Positions 25,481 to 35,879 of a stretch of 59,104 nucleotides of DNA are shown here, in pieces. The notes beneath the pieces are model-generated. The model saw only the letters and a list, made by a program, of their open reading frames with translations, had not been told where the DNA came from and made no database searches. This DNA is from Verrucomicrobiota bacterium. GTDB taxonomy: Bacteria; Verrucomicrobiota; Verrucomicrobiia; Verrucomicrobiales; V1-33. How positions within the stretch are numbered: position 1 is the stretch's first letter; every line of letters begins with the position of its first letter. The DNA lies in contig QQNF01000016.1 of NCBI GenBank assembly GCA_003402705.1, forward strand, positions 1 through 59,104, given 5' to 3'. Made by a program: the position numbers and the translations under genes.

Positions 25481-26284
25481 ATGAACGCATTGACTCCCCC
25501 CGCACCGCCCGCCATGATCAAGGCGCGTTTCGCCGCCGCCTTCATCGTCATCTGTCTCGCGATCGGCACGTTCCGCATGCTGCGCGCGCTCAACGCCGTA
25601 CCAGCAACAGCTCCGCAGCCCGCAGCCGTCGTCAACACCCCTGCCGTCACCGCAACAGCCCCGGTCCCAACCCCGGCCCCGGTCCCGCCCAAACCGACGC
25701 CGCCACCCGAGCCGCTAACTCCCGACCCGTGGGGCGAGGTCGATATCTCCAACCAGCTCCAGTCCTACCTTCGCACTAAACCCCCTCTCCTCGACCCGGA
25801 ATGGAAACTCAGCGCCAAAGCCGTCGATGCGCTTCAGCTCTCCCCGGAGGAAATCACCAAAGTTCAGAATGTCCTCGACACCACCCGCCAGCAGATGCGG
25901 GCCGAAGCACAGCGCCGCCTCGTTCCCGAACCCCGCCTGTCCAAGGGAGACATCCACGCATTCCGCATGAAGGCCTATCCCCGCGAGGGCCGTGCCATGA
26001 GAGGAGCCATGTGCGAGAAAGTGGCACAGCAGATCGGTGCCAAGCGCGCCACGCTTTTCAGCGCCGCATTCTCCGGCGGCATGTTCGCGGGCGACTTCGG
26101 GCGTCACGACCTCGAGCTCAAGGTAAAGCCCGCGGCTCCTGCGGAACCGGGAGCCGCCGCCGGATTCGAGGTCGAGTACAAGGCCCGGGCCTACGAGAAC
26201 GGTCAGCTGAAAAAACTCGCGAAGCTCCCCCTCGAGGACCTCGAACGGGAGCTCGGACTGAAACTCGCCATCACCGCTGAGTGA
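25481..26284 (+). CDS. Membrane-anchored protein of unknown function
   Basis: A 267-residue protein with an N-terminal helix (FAAAFIVICLAIGTFRML, about residues 16-33), then a Pro/Ala/Thr-rich periplasmic linker (about 42-80) and a charged domain (EEITKVQNVLDTTRQQMRAE, later ELKVKP and LEDLERELGLKL). The ATG at 25481 is preferred; the ATG at 25514, which would start MIKARF, is an alternative. I do not recognise a family. Layout suggests an inner-membrane anchored periplasmic protein. Confidence 0.6.
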   Translation: MNALTPPAPPAMIKARFAAAFIVICLAIGTFRMLRALNAVPATAPQPAAVVNTPAVTATAPVPTPAPVPPKPTPPPEPLTPDPWGEVDISNQLQSYLRTKPPLLDPEWKLSAKAVDALQLSPEEITKVQNVLDTTRQQMRAEAQRRLVPEPRLSKGDIHAFRMKAYPREGRAMRGAMCEKVAQQIGAKRATLFSAAFSGGMFAGDFGRHDLELKVKPAAPAEPGAAAGFEVEYKARAYENGQLKKLAKLPLEDLERELGLKLAITAE

Positions 26285-26300
26285 CGGACCACAAAGATTC

Positions 26301-26383
26301 GGGGACGTGTTCCGGCTAGGGACCACAAGTACTGGAGCGGACCGAGGATTGGCGCTCCGAGTCGGGTTTCGGGACACGTCCCC
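26301..26383. repeat. 10-bp inverted repeat around a 63-nt spacer
   Basis: GGGGACGTGT at 26301-26310 and ACACGTCCCC at 26374-26383 are exact inverted repeats between the anchored-protein gene and the glycosyltransferase gene. The right arm continues into a C/T-rich stretch. It could be a transcribed hairpin or the ends of a small mobile-element remnant; the sequence alone does not decide. Confidence 0.45.
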
Positions 26384-26444
26384 ACTTTCCTTTTCCGATT
26401 GCGGCCAGCTCTCGCCCGCGGGCAAGGTCTGCCAACTTCGCTGC

Positions 26445-28253
26445 ATGGAACCGACCGTCTCTGCTTCACCCGTCCGCCAGCCCCGGCTGACCTATCTTTT
26501 CAGCCGCTGGCCGGTGCTGTCGCAGACCTTCGTCGACAACGAAATGCTGGCTCTCGAGGCTGCCGGCTGGGATGTTTCCGTGGCTGCCATCAACCCGCCT
26601 GTGCAGGCGCTCCGGCACGCGCGGCTTGATGCTCTCCGCGCCCCGGTGCTGCACAATCCGCCGCCGTCCGTCCGCAAAGTGATGGAATCCCGCGCGCGCG
26701 CCGACGGCCGCTGGCCCGCAGCCATGGTGGCCGAATTCGCCGCGCGCTTCGGAGGCGGCGACGAATCCGCCAAACGCTGCCGCAACGCCCTCTACTTCGC
26801 GGAAATCCTCCCGGAGCTCGGGATCGATCACCTCCATATCCACTTCGCTAACCAGGCCACCTACAGCGCCCTTTTTCTCAAGGCGCTTGCCGGGCTGAGC
26901 TTTTCGTTCACGCCGCAGGCTCAGGATTTCATGGTCGACCTGCGGACGCCGGAACTGCTGCGCGAGATGGCGCGGGAATCTGCCTTCATCGTCGCGCCCT
27001 GCGACGATGCGCGCCGCGAACTCGCTGCCCGCTCCCCGGACAGTGCTGCGAAAATGGTCCGCATCTACAACGGCATTGATCCTTCTGGCTATCCTGCGCC
27101 TGCCAAGGCCCCGCGTTCCAGCCCGTTGCGAATTGTCAGTGTGGGCCGTCTCATTGAGTTCAAGGGATTCCACCATCTCCTGTCCGCGGTGGCGACCGCC
27201 CGCGCTGCCGGAATTGCCATCCACCTCGATCTCATGGGCGATGGTCCGTGGCGCGAACGCCTTGAAGCGCAGGCTGCGCAGCTCGGCCTCGGTGACGCGG
27301 TGGTCTTCCACGGCAGCGTCCAGCTTCAGCAGATGAAGGAGGCCTTCGCGGCCGCCGATGCCTTTGTGCTTGCCTGCATCATTGATCCCGCGGGTGCCAG
27401 CGACATGCTGCCGACGGTCATCACGGAAGCCATGCTCAGCTCGCTGCCGGTCGTCAGTTCCCGCATCGCCGGCATCCCTGAACAGGTGGCGGACGGCGTC
27501 ACCGGTCTGCTCACCGCGCAAGGTGATGAAGCGGCCCTAGCCAACGCGCTGATCACGCTGGCCCGCGATCCTGAACAGGCACGGCGCATGGGCGCAGCCG
27601 GCCGCCGCCGCGCCGAATCCCAGTTCGCCGCCTCGGTCACGCTGCCGCAACTCGAAGCCGCCTTCCGCGGGCAATCCGCCACCGCCCGAACGGCACCGCC
27701 TGCCGGCATGGCCGCGTACTACGCCCTAGCGGATCCGGCAAGCCGCGACGCCTTCCTCCGTGAGGAAAGCGCCCTCAGGCGTCACGGCGTGCGCCCGTGG
27801 CTCGAAGCCGGTGACGTCGCCGGGAAATACCTGCGCGCCATCCAGTGGCCCGGTCGCGCCTTCTGGCTCCCCGATGGCAACGGCCTCCAGATGGAACTCG
27901 CCCACTGGCCGCACTTCGCAGGGACGCTAGGATCCCTCCGCCGCGCCTCCGGATTGTCGGAAGAAGCGTTCGCCTGGGCCGCACCTCGGGCGCTGTGGCT
28001 TGCCACTCAATGGCCGCGACATGGCCGGCCGGATTGGCTGCACGCCCCTGGAACCCGCGGGGCCGCGGTCGCCGCCATGGTCGCAGCGCTCCTTGAGCAA
28101 CCCGCATTGCCCGCCGCGCCAGCCCCTGCTCCGGACGCCCCGTGGTGGTCGCGTCCGCTGCCCCGCCCGTGGCGTTCCCGCGTCCGGGCTGCGGCCGTCG
28201 ACCGTTGGTTTCACAGTCAGTCCCGGGCTGCCGCACCGCCTTCCTCCCGCTGA
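26445..28253 (+). CDS. Glycosyltransferase family 4 with a C-terminal extension
   Basis: A 602-residue GT-B-fold transferase. The start is the ATG at 26445 (MEPTVSASP), since the GT4 domain begins soon after (LTYLFSRWPVLSQTFVDNEM). The donor-binding half has RIVSVGRLIEFKGFHHLL and the EX7E-like motif ITEAMLSSLPVVSSRIAGIP. About 160 residues after the GT domain are unusual: Trp/Ala/Pro-rich, charged, with no recognised fold. It resembles colanic-acid type transferases, so surface-polysaccharide synthesis is likely. The acceptor is unknown. Confidence 0.85.
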   Translation: MEPTVSASPVRQPRLTYLFSRWPVLSQTFVDNEMLALEAAGWDVSVAAINPPVQALRHARLDALRAPVLHNPPPSVRKVMESRARADGRWPAAMVAEFAARFGGGDESAKRCRNALYFAEILPELGIDHLHIHFANQATYSALFLKALAGLSFSFTPQAQDFMVDLRTPELLREMARESAFIVAPCDDARRELAARSPDSAAKMVRIYNGIDPSGYPAPAKAPRSSPLRIVSVGRLIEFKGFHHLLSAVATARAAGIAIHLDLMGDGPWRERLEAQAAQLGLGDAVVFHGSVQLQQMKEAFAAADAFVLACIIDPAGASDMLPTVITEAMLSSLPVVSSRIAGIPEQVADGVTGLLTAQGDEAALANALITLARDPEQARRMGAAGRRRAESQFAASVTLPQLEAAFRGQSATARTAPPAGMAAYYALADPASRDAFLREESALRRHGVRPWLEAGDVAGKYLRAIQWPGRAFWLPDGNGLQMELAHWPHFAGTLGSLRRASGLSEEAFAWAAPRALWLATQWPRHGRPDWLHAPGTRGAAVAAMVAALLEQPALPAAPAPAPDAPWWSRPLPRPWRSRVRAAAVDRWFHSQSRAAAPPSSR

Positions 28254-28285
28254 TTCCGCTGGCGGGCCTGCGCGGCATCGCCAGC

Positions 28286-29251
28286 ATGGCTTCCCATCCG
28301 ATGGCTGAATCTCCCGCCCGCAATTCCTTCACTGCTCCGCTCTCGCTGCTTCAGGTCGAGAAGCTGCGCCGGCTCCTGCGTGAACGAGGCTGGACCTTCG
28401 AGGAAAAGGAATACACCCATTACGCCGCCCGCAAGGACAAGACCACCGTCGCGGTCTATCAAAAAGGCCCCAAAGTCCTCGTGCAGGGCAGGGGCACCGC
28501 GGAATTCGTCGAGTTCCTCCTTGAACCCGAAATCCTCGGCACTGCGCAACTCGGCTACGAAGAAGTGCACCAGCCGGAAATGTTCACGCCGCACTTCGGC
28601 ATCGACGAGAGTGGCAAAGGCGATTTCTTCGGCCCGCTCGTCATTGCCGGGGTCTTCACGGACGCCGCCATCGCCCGCACCCTCATGGCCGCCGGCGTCC
28701 AGGACAGCAAGGCGATCAGCTCGGACGCCCGCATCCGCCAGCTTGCCGACGCCATCCGGCAGACTCCCGGCATCGCCACCGAAGTCATCAGCATGGGGCC
28801 GGAACGCTACAACGACCTCTATGGCAAGTTCAAGAACCTCAACCGCCTCCTCGCATGGGGCCACAGCCGCGTCATCGAAAGCCTGCTCGAAAAACGGCCC
28901 GATTGCCCGCGTTCGCTCAGCGACCAGTTCGCCCACGAAAGCGTGCTGCGCCGCGCCATCGGGCCCCGCGCCAAGGACTCCGGCATGATCCTCGAACAGC
29001 GGACCAAGGGAGAAAGTGATATCGCCGTGGCCGCCGCCTCGATCCTTGCCCGCGAACGCTTCATCGACTGGATGGACGAGGCATCGCGGCGTCTCGGCGT
29101 CAAACTCCCGAGGGGGGCGTCACAGGTCAAAGGCGTCGCCGGGCAACTGGTGGCCGCCCGCGGAGCCGAGTTCCTCGCCAAAATCGCCAAGACACACTTC
29201 AAGACCGCACGTCAGGTGTTAGGTCTGCCGGAACTGAAGGACGAGGACTGA
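28286..29251 (+). CDS. rnhC: Ribonuclease HIII
   Basis: A 321-residue protein. The N-terminal about 90 residues (LSLLQVEKLRRLLRERGW, then VLVQGRGTAEFVEFLLEPEI) are the TBP-like substrate-binding domain typical of RNase HIII. The catalytic domain starts with FGIDESGKGDFFGPLVIAG, which carries the catalytic Asp-Glu pair, and has further acids in AGVQDSKAI and SLSDQF. It removes RNA from RNA/DNA hybrids. The ATG at 28301 is an alternative start five codons in. The gene begins 32 nt after the glycosyltransferase. Confidence 0.92.
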   Translation: MASHPMAESPARNSFTAPLSLLQVEKLRRLLRERGWTFEEKEYTHYAARKDKTTVAVYQKGPKVLVQGRGTAEFVEFLLEPEILGTAQLGYEEVHQPEMFTPHFGIDESGKGDFFGPLVIAGVFTDAAIARTLMAAGVQDSKAISSDARIRQLADAIRQTPGIATEVISMGPERYNDLYGKFKNLNRLLAWGHSRVIESLLEKRPDCPRSLSDQFAHESVLRRAIGPRAKDSGMILEQRTKGESDIAVAAASILARERFIDWMDEASRRLGVKLPRGASQVKGVAGQLVAARGAEFLAKIAKTHFKTARQVLGLPELKDED

Positions 29252-29372
29252 TCCGCCGCGGCGGCCCGGCTGCGGTCCCGGGGAAGGGGAATGATGCCGC
29301 GCGGGCGGTGCGGGAATGCTTCCCTCCAGAGGGCGATTCTGTCACATTCGCGCGGAAATCCCCCATTTCGTC

Positions 29373-32300
29373 ATGACAATCCGTACCCTCCTGCTTGCCG
29401 TGCTAGCGGCCTGCCCGTTGTCCGCCGCCGTGCAGACATCTTTTGAAGAGGCAGCACTCAGTCCTGACATTCTCCTCGATGTTCCCAGCGCCGCGCTTGG
29501 CAATGTGGTGTTCGACGCCACCAATGACGAACTGGACTTCACCGCCGGCGGCAACACTGACATGTGGGGTGCCCGGGCCAATGCGCCGATCGCATGGACC
29601 GCGATTCCGACCGGCCTGACTGTCGGCAGCACGTGGACAGTCGAGACCGAGGTCCGCATCAACAACGTCACCCAGAACAACCAGGTCGCCGGTCTGACAT
29701 TCTACGGTGGCCCCAACGGAGCGCGGCCGGACATCAGCTTCGGACTCGACAACTGGGACATCACGGCCCGCGCCGTCCGCCTGCAGGGCCTCGGCGATAA
29801 TGTCCCTAACAACGCAATCGCGACCAGTGCCGCCAGTGTTTTCCTCCGCGTCGTCATCACTGAAGGCGGGGCCACTGACACTTACAACTTCTTCTTCAAG
29901 GCCGCCGCCGCGGATCCATGGCAGCAGATCCCGGGTGCAGCGATCAACTATCAGACGTCCTTCTCCAACGCGCGCGTCGGGATGGTTTACAAGACCGGTG
30001 CCGCCAAGGCCGGGGCAGCCTTCACTTTCTTCAACGTCTCCAACTCATCCACGCAGCCTCCGGTCATCAATTCCCAGCCCGCCAGCCTCACCGCGGTGGC
30101 CGGCGGCACCGCCCGCTTCTCCGTCAGCGGCTCAGGGGTCGCTTCCTATCAATGGCGGCGCAATGGCGAGGCCATCACTTCCGGCGGCGACCGGCCGGAT
30201 CTCGTTATCGACCCCATCAGCGCCGCAGACAACGGCGCGGTCTTCGATTGTGTCCTCACCAATGCCAACGGCCCGACCACCAGCGCCGCCGCCACCCTGA
30301 CCGTCTCGGGAAGTCCGGCTCCGGGTAGTGCCTATTATGCCAGTGCCGTCCAGGCGGAACCTTCGCTGTTCGCCTATTTTCCGGTCGATGGCAGCACGTC
30401 GCCCGCCGTCCGCAATGTCAGGAATCCAGCCTTCAGCGGCACCGTCAATGGCGACGCCGCCCACGACAGCACGCTCGGCCGCACCCTCGGTGTGAAAAGC
30501 CTGCGCTCGAACGGCGCGGGCTGGGTCAGCGTCGGCAAAGACCCGCTCTGGGACTTCGCCGATGGCGACGGCACCATCGAAATGTGGGTCTATCAGAGCG
30601 CCGCTGCCGCCTACAATCCCAGCCTCATCGCCGTCCGCAACGACGCCTCCGGCGGGGCCCGCTTCAGCTTCCACGCCGATGCCGCCGGGAGCCGCATCTG
30701 GTTTTTCAATGGAACCTCCGCTCCCACATGGACACTGCCCTCGAGCAGCATCGGACGCCTCATGCACCTCGCCATCGTCATCTCCGGCGGGCAGGCCACG
30801 CTCTATCACAACGGCGCTTCGCTCGGCCCCGTCACCCAGTCCTTCGGCGGCGGTCTCAACCTTCCCGCCATCATCGGATCCGCCGGACCCAGCACTCAGG
30901 AATCCTTCCCTGGCAGTCTAGATGAAGTCGCCCTCTACGCCGATCCGCTCCCGGAATCCGCCGTCACCGCTCACTACAACGCATGGCTCAGTGCCACGCC
31001 CGGCAGCGCCCCGGTCATCACCGCGCAGCCCGCTCCAGTTACGGTCAATGAAGGCGGCAGCGCCATCTTTTCCGTGACTCTCGCCGATGCCGCCGGAGCA
31101 TCGTTCCGGTGGCAGAAGAACGGCAGCGATGTTCCCGGCGGCAATGGTCCCTCCATCACGGTCGATCCCGCCACGCTCGCCGACCACAGCGCGCTTTTCC
31201 GCTGCATCATCTACAACCCGTTCGGCGGCACGCTCTCCGCGACCGCCCGGCTCGGCGTCAATGACACCAATCCGCCGGTTCTTGTCAGTGTCTCTGCGCC
31301 CATAGCGGCGAGCCAGGTCCTCCTCACCTTCAACGAACCGGTCGATCTTACCGGCGCCTCGTTCTTCATCCCCGGCGGCACCGTTACCTCGTTCGCCGGC
31401 GGTCCGCTTCCGGGCATGGTGACGCTGACAGTTAGCGGGCTCACTGCGGGACAGGCGTATGCTGTTTCCGCCATCGGGGTCCGCGATCTAACGGGAAACA
31501 TCCTCGCGTCCGCCGAGGCGCCGTTCACCGCGGCTCCGCCACCGGTGCCCGCACCGCTGGAACTTGTCCGTCCCGTCGCCGAGCCAGCCGGGCCAGCGAC
31601 CCGCCGCGGACCGTTCACCTTCTCGGAAATCCACTATAACCCCCGCAAGCGAGCCGACCTCAGGAATCTCGAGTTCATCGAGCTGTACAATTCCCAGCCG
31701 TGGGCCGAAGACCTCACCGGCTGCCGGATCACCGGGGAAGTGGAATTCGCCTTCCCCGCAGGAACCTCGATTCCCGCGGGAGGCCGTCTCGTCATCGCCG
31801 CTGTCCCGGCCGACGTCGCGGCCGCATACAGTCTTTCGTCAGTGCTGGGCCCGTGGACCGGCGCCCTCAACAACGGCGGCGGTCAACTCCGGCTCCGCGA
31901 CATCTCCAACGCGGTCGTCTTTGAAGTCGATTACCGTTCCAACCACCCATGGCCTCCCGCCGCCGACGGTGCCGGTCCATCGCTCGTCCTCGCCCGCCCT
32001 AGCTACGGCATGAACGATCCCCGCGCATGGGACGCGAGCTTCCAGCCCGACGGTTCCCCCGGTACGGCCGAACCATCCACTCCGGATTCTTACCGCGCGG
32101 TCGTCATCAACGAGATCTCCGCTTCCGGTCCCGTCCCCGACTTCATTGAACTCGTCAATACGGGCAGCACCGCCGTCGAACTCTCCGGCTGCACGCTCAG
32201 CGATGACCCTGACACCGCGAAGTTCACCCTGCCGCCCGGCACCAGCCTTGCGCCGGGCGCACTGCTCTCCTTCGCCGCCCCGAATCTCGGGTTCGGGCTC

Positions 32301-35300
32301 CGGACCGGCGGCGACACCGTGTATCTCCGCGCCCCCGGAGCCGACGGCGGGAGAGTCCTCGACTGTCTCCGCTTCGGCGCACAGTTGTCAGCCCAGTCAT
32401 TGGGCCGCTTCCCGGACGGAGCAACGTCCTTTGCGTTCCTCACTACCCCGACCCCGGGTAATCCTAACGCGCCAGCCGCCGTCCCGGCTGCGGTGATCTC
32501 CGAGATCTTCTACGCGCCGCCCGCCGGCAGCAGCCAGCTGCCTTTTGTCGAGGTCACCAACATCTCCGGGCAGCCGCTCGACCTCTCGGGCTGGCGGCTC
32601 CGTGGCGGCATCAGCTACGATTTCCCGGCTGTGGGCGCACCCTCGCTCGCTTCCGGCGCGGCCCTAGCCGTCACCGCCTTCGACGGTTCCCTCAACCGCA
32701 GCACCGGCGAACGCATCCGCCTTGAACGTCCCGTCCCCACCATCGAAGGCGGCATTCCCGGCACTAACTATCCAGTCATTGATGAAGTCACCTATGGCAC
32801 GGGCGGACGGTGGGGCCAGTCGAGTGATGGTGGCGGTTCCAGTCTCGAAAAGACCGATCTGCGCAGCGACGGCCGTCTTGCCGCCAACTGGCAGGACAGC
32901 CGCCCCCTCGTTCCCACCGAATGGGTCACTATCCAGAACACGGGCGTCATGGACAGCGGCAGCGGCTCGGTCATCGACCGGCTCCACGTCATGATGCTCG
33001 GTGCCGGAGAATGCCTCATCGACGCCATCGAGGTCATCCAGGGCAATGGTGCCAATGTTGTCGCGAATCCCGGCTTCGAAGACGGCACCAACAACTGGAT
33101 CATTCAGGGAACCCACGACGCCAGCTCGCTGGAATCCCCCGGGTTCGCCGGCAGCTCCTGCCTCCACATCCGCGCCGCCGGTCGCGGCGACCTTGCCGGC
33201 AACCGGCTCTCGGTGCCGCTCACTACCGCACTCACCAACGGGGCGACCGCCACCATCCGCGCCCGCGTCCGCTGGCTCCGCGGTCACCCCGAGATCCTCC
33301 TCCGCCTCGCCGGCGGTGTCCTCGAAGCCACAGGCAGCATCATCCCTGCCGGTTTCACGGCGGGCACGCCAGGTGCGCCTAACTCCACTGCCATCCCCAA
33401 TGCCGGTCCGGCCATCAGCAGCGTCACTCACCTTCCGGTTCTCCCGCAGGCCAACGAAACCGCTACCGTCTACGCCCGGCTCGCCGACCCCGACCGCATT
33501 GGCCTCGCTCTGCTGCGTTACCGGCTCGATCCTGCGACCACTCTCAACACCGTCGTCATGGACTACCGGGGCGGCGGCCTCTTCAGTGCGGAAATCCCCG
33601 TCCAGTCGGCCGGCACGCTCGCTGCCTTCACCATCACGGCCTTCGATTCTCCCGGAGCCGCCTCGACATTCCCCGCCGACGGCCGGGAAGCGCTCATCCG
33701 CTGGGGCGATCCGACGCCGGCCGGCAATCTCGCTGCCTACTGCTTCTGGATGACACAAGCGACGGGCAATCTCTGGGCGAGCCGCCACAAGAACAGCAAC
33801 ACTCCCCTCGATGTCACCTTCGTGCCTAGCAACCAGCGTGTCATCTACAATGCCGGGGCCCAGTACAGCGGCAGCCCATGGCATACCACCGCCTTCACCG
33901 GACCGACCGGCGCGCCCTGCGATTACGATGTCAACATGCCGCCCGACGACCGATACCTTGGCGAGACCGACTTCATCCTAGCCGGTCCCGGAACCTTCGG
34001 CGACGACCTTTCGCTGATCCGCGAGCAGACCATCTGGTGGATTGCCCGGCGAATCGGTCTGCCCAGCATTCACCGGCGCTTCTGTCGCGTTGTCATCAAC
34101 GGCACCCAGCGTCAGACGGTCTTCGAAGACACCCAGCAGCCCAGCGGCGCATGGATCGACAGCTACTGGCCAGGCGACGACAACGGCCGGCTGCACAAGG
34201 CGCAGGACTGGATCGAGTACGCCGACAACGGCGCCACCTTCGGCACCACCCTCCGCGCTTTTCTGACAAAACGCACGACCACCGGCGGAGTCCACAAGGA
34301 TGCGGCTTATCGCTATCAGTGGGCGCTCCGCTCCACCGCCTCCGGCAACGACTGGGGCGAATTCCGCAAACTCGTCGACGCCTTCAATACTGGCACCAGC
34401 GCCGCCGATCCCGCTTTCTTCAACGCCGTCGACCCGCTCGTCGATCAGGATTCGTGGGCCCGCGCGCTCGCCGTCCAGCGCATCGCCGGCAACTGGGACA
34501 CATGGGGCTACACCTACGGCAAGAACATGTATCTCTACAAACCGGAACGCGGCCCGTGGGCCCTGACCGCATGGGATATCGACTTCAGCTTCGGGCTCGT
34601 CGGCGACGCCGCTAACACGGGCCTGGAAGTCAATACACAGGACCCGCTCTGCACCAAGTTCCGCACCCAACCCGCCTTCCGCCGCGCATGGTGGTGCGCC
34701 TTCCGCGACGCCGTCGACGGCCCGATGGTCACCGCCACCGTCAATGCCCGCATCGATGCCATGGTCGCCGGACTCGCCGCCAACAGCGTCGCCGCCAACG
34801 CTTCGCAGGTCACCACGGTCAAATCCTACATCAGCAGCCGCCGCAGCTACATCATCAGCCAGCTCAATGCCTCCTACCCGGGCACCACATTCGCCATCTC
34901 CGGCAGCAGCACCATCACCGACGCCGACGGCATCGTGACCCTGACAGGAATCGCTCCGCCGGGAGTCAAGGCCATCCGCATCAACGGCATCGTCTACACG
35001 CCGACATGGACCAGCCAGACGGCATGGAGTCTCCCGCTGACGTTCTATGCCGCCAGCTCCACGCTCACCGTCGAGGGCATTTCCCGCACCGGTGCCGTCA
35101 CCGGTTCGTTCCCCCTCACGGTCAATGTCACCGGTCCGCCAACATTGCCTCCGGTCACCTTCAACGAATGGCTCGCTGACAACACCGCGGCCTTCCCCGA
35201 CCCTGCGGACGGGCAATTCGAGGACTGGTTTGAACTCCACAACCGCGGCACTAGCCCCGTCGCCCTTGGTGGCTTTTTCCTCTCCGATACGCCCGCCGAA

Positions 35301-35804
35301 CCCGCCCGCTTCCGCATGCCCGACGGCACGTCCATCGCCCCGGGCGGCTTCCTCCTCGTCTGGGCCGACAATGAACCCGAACAGAACGGCATCACCCCGG
35401 GTCAGCTTCATGTTCCGTTCCGCCTCAGCGCCAGCGGCGAAAGCCTCAGGCTCACCTCACCCGACGGCCTCGCGGTCGACTCGGTCGCCTTCTCTGCTCA
35501 GATCCCGGATCTCAGCGAAGGGCGCTATCCGGACGGCGGTTCGACCGCGGGACCTCTCACGCTGCCATCCCCTGGCACCGCTAACGTCCTGACCGTGTGC
35601 ACGGGTACCGTCCGCGACGGCGCTGCCTTCAAAGTTTCCGTCACGGCCACTCCCGGCCGCCGCTATGTCCTTCAGTTCAGCCCGGACCTCGTGACATGGA
35701 CGTCCGCGGCGCCCGTCACCGCCACGGACGCCTCCCTCACGCTCTCCGGACCCGCCGCAGCGGACGACGCAAAGCGCTTCTACCGGGTCGTGACCATGCC
35801 GTGA
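29373..35804 (+). CDS. Giant exported protein: Ig-like, LamG, four lamin-tail domains, CotH
   Basis: A 2143-residue protein with a signal peptide (start at 29373, MTIRTLLLAVLAACPLSA). In order: a concanavalin-like domain (to about 230); an Ig-like domain (about 230-310); a LamG-like domain (320-545); a second Ig-like domain (547-627); an SbsA-like domain (NDTNPPVLVSVSAP, 630-720); three lamin-tail domains (each starting FSEIHYNP, INEISASG or ISEIFYAP; about 745-1135); a CotH-kinase-like domain (about 1445-1840) with YGKNMYLYKPERGPW and TAWDIDFSFG; a fourth lamin-tail domain (FNEWLADN, about 1925-2060); and a short beta tail. CotH kinases phosphorylate proteins outside the cell. It is probably a surface or matrix protein. 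No anchor motif is obvious. Confidence 0.85.
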   Translation: MTIRTLLLAVLAACPLSAAVQTSFEEAALSPDILLDVPSAALGNVVFDATNDELDFTAGGNTDMWGARANAPIAWTAIPTGLTVGSTWTVETEVRINNVTQNNQVAGLTFYGGPNGARPDISFGLDNWDITARAVRLQGLGDNVPNNAIATSAASVFLRVVITEGGATDTYNFFFKAAAADPWQQIPGAAINYQTSFSNARVGMVYKTGAAKAGAAFTFFNVSNSSTQPPVINSQPASLTAVAGGTARFSVSGSGVASYQWRRNGEAITSGGDRPDLVIDPISAADNGAVFDCVLTNANGPTTSAAATLTVSGSPAPGSAYYASAVQAEPSLFAYFPVDGSTSPAVRNVRNPAFSGTVNGDAAHDSTLGRTLGVKSLRSNGAGWVSVGKDPLWDFADGDGTIEMWVYQSAAAAYNPSLIAVRNDASGGARFSFHADAAGSRIWFFNGTSAPTWTLPSSSIGRLMHLAIVISGGQATLYHNGASLGPVTQSFGGGLNLPAIIGSAGPSTQESFPGSLDEVALYADPLPESAVTAHYNAWLSATPGSAPVITAQPAPVTVNEGGSAIFSVTLADAAGASFRWQKNGSDVPGGNGPSITVDPATLADHSALFRCIIYNPFGGTLSATARLGVNDTNPPVLVSVSAPIAASQVLLTFNEPVDLTGASFFIPGGTVTSFAGGPLPGMVTLTVSGLTAGQAYAVSAIGVRDLTGNILASAEAPFTAAPPPVPAPLELVRPVAEPAGPATRRGPFTFSEIHYNPRKRADLRNLEFIELYNSQPWAEDLTGCRITGEVEFAFPAGTSIPAGGRLVIAAVPADVAAAYSLSSVLGPWTGALNNGGGQLRLRDISNAVVFEVDYRSNHPWPPAADGAGPSLVLARPSYGMNDPRAWDASFQPDGSPGTAEPSTPDSYRAVVINEISASGPVPDFIELVNTGSTAVELSGCTLSDDPDTAKFTLPPGTSLAPGALLSFAAPNLGFGLRTGGDTVYLRAPGADGGRVLDCLRFGAQLSAQSLGRFPDGATSFAFLTTPTPGNPNAPAAVPAAVISEIFYAPPAGSSQLPFVEVTNISGQPLDLSGWRLRGGISYDFPAVGAPSLASGAALAVTAFDGSLNRSTGERIRLERPVPTIEGGIPGTNYPVIDEVTYGTGGRWGQSSDGGGSSLEKTDLRSDGRLAANWQDSRPLVPTEWVTIQNTGVMDSGSGSVIDRLHVMMLGAGECLIDAIEVIQGNGANVVANPGFEDGTNNWIIQGTHDASSLESPGFAGSSCLHIRAAGRGDLAGNRLSVPLTTALTNGATATIRARVRWLRGHPEILLRLAGGVLEATGSIIPAGFTAGTPGAPNSTAIPNAGPAISSVTHLPVLPQANETATVYARLADPDRIGLALLRYRLDPATTLNTVVMDYRGGGLFSAEIPVQSAGTLAAFTITAFDSPGAASTFPADGREALIRWGDPTPAGNLAAYCFWMTQATGNLWASRHKNSNTPLDVTFVPSNQRVIYNAGAQYSGSPWHTTAFTGPTGAPCDYDVNMPPDDRYLGETDFILAGPGTFGDDLSLIREQTIWWIARRIGLPSIHRRFCRVVINGTQRQTVFEDTQQPSGAWIDSYWPGDDNGRLHKAQDWIEYADNGATFGTTLRAFLTKRTTTGGVHKDAAYRYQWALRSTASGNDWGEFRKLVDAFNTGTSAADPAFFNAVDPLVDQDSWARALAVQRIAGNWDTWGYTYGKNMYLYKPERGPWALTAWDIDFSFGLVGDAANTGLEVNTQDPLCTKFRTQPAFRRAWWCAFRDAVDGPMVTATVNARIDAMVAGLAANSVAANASQVTTVKSYISSRRSYIISQLNASYPGTTFAISGSSTITDADGIVTLTGIAPPGVKAIRINGIVYTPTWTSQTAWSLPLTFYAASSTLTVEGISRTGAVTGSFPLTVNVTGPPTLPPVTFNEWLADNTAAFPDPADGQFEDWFELHNRGTSPVALGGFFLSDTPAEPARFRMPDGTSIAPGGFLLVWADNEPEQNGITPGQLHVPFRLSASGESLRLTSPDGLAVDSVAFSAQIPDLSEGRYPDGGSTAGPLTLPSPGTANVLTVCTGTVRDGAAFKVSVTATPGRRYVLQFSPDLVTWTSAAPVTATDASLTLSGPAAADDAKRFYRVVTMP

Positions 35805-35879
35805 ACCCGGTTTCGGTCAGGCCCTGATTTTCGGCAATCCCGGGATGGCACTTCGCGCCGCGGGTGTTAAGTTCACGTC

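Noticed and set aside
33978..35411. 477-residue minus frame inside the giant lamin-tail/CotH gene
   Set aside because: Antisense shadow in a GC-rich gene; the plus-strand domains are clear.
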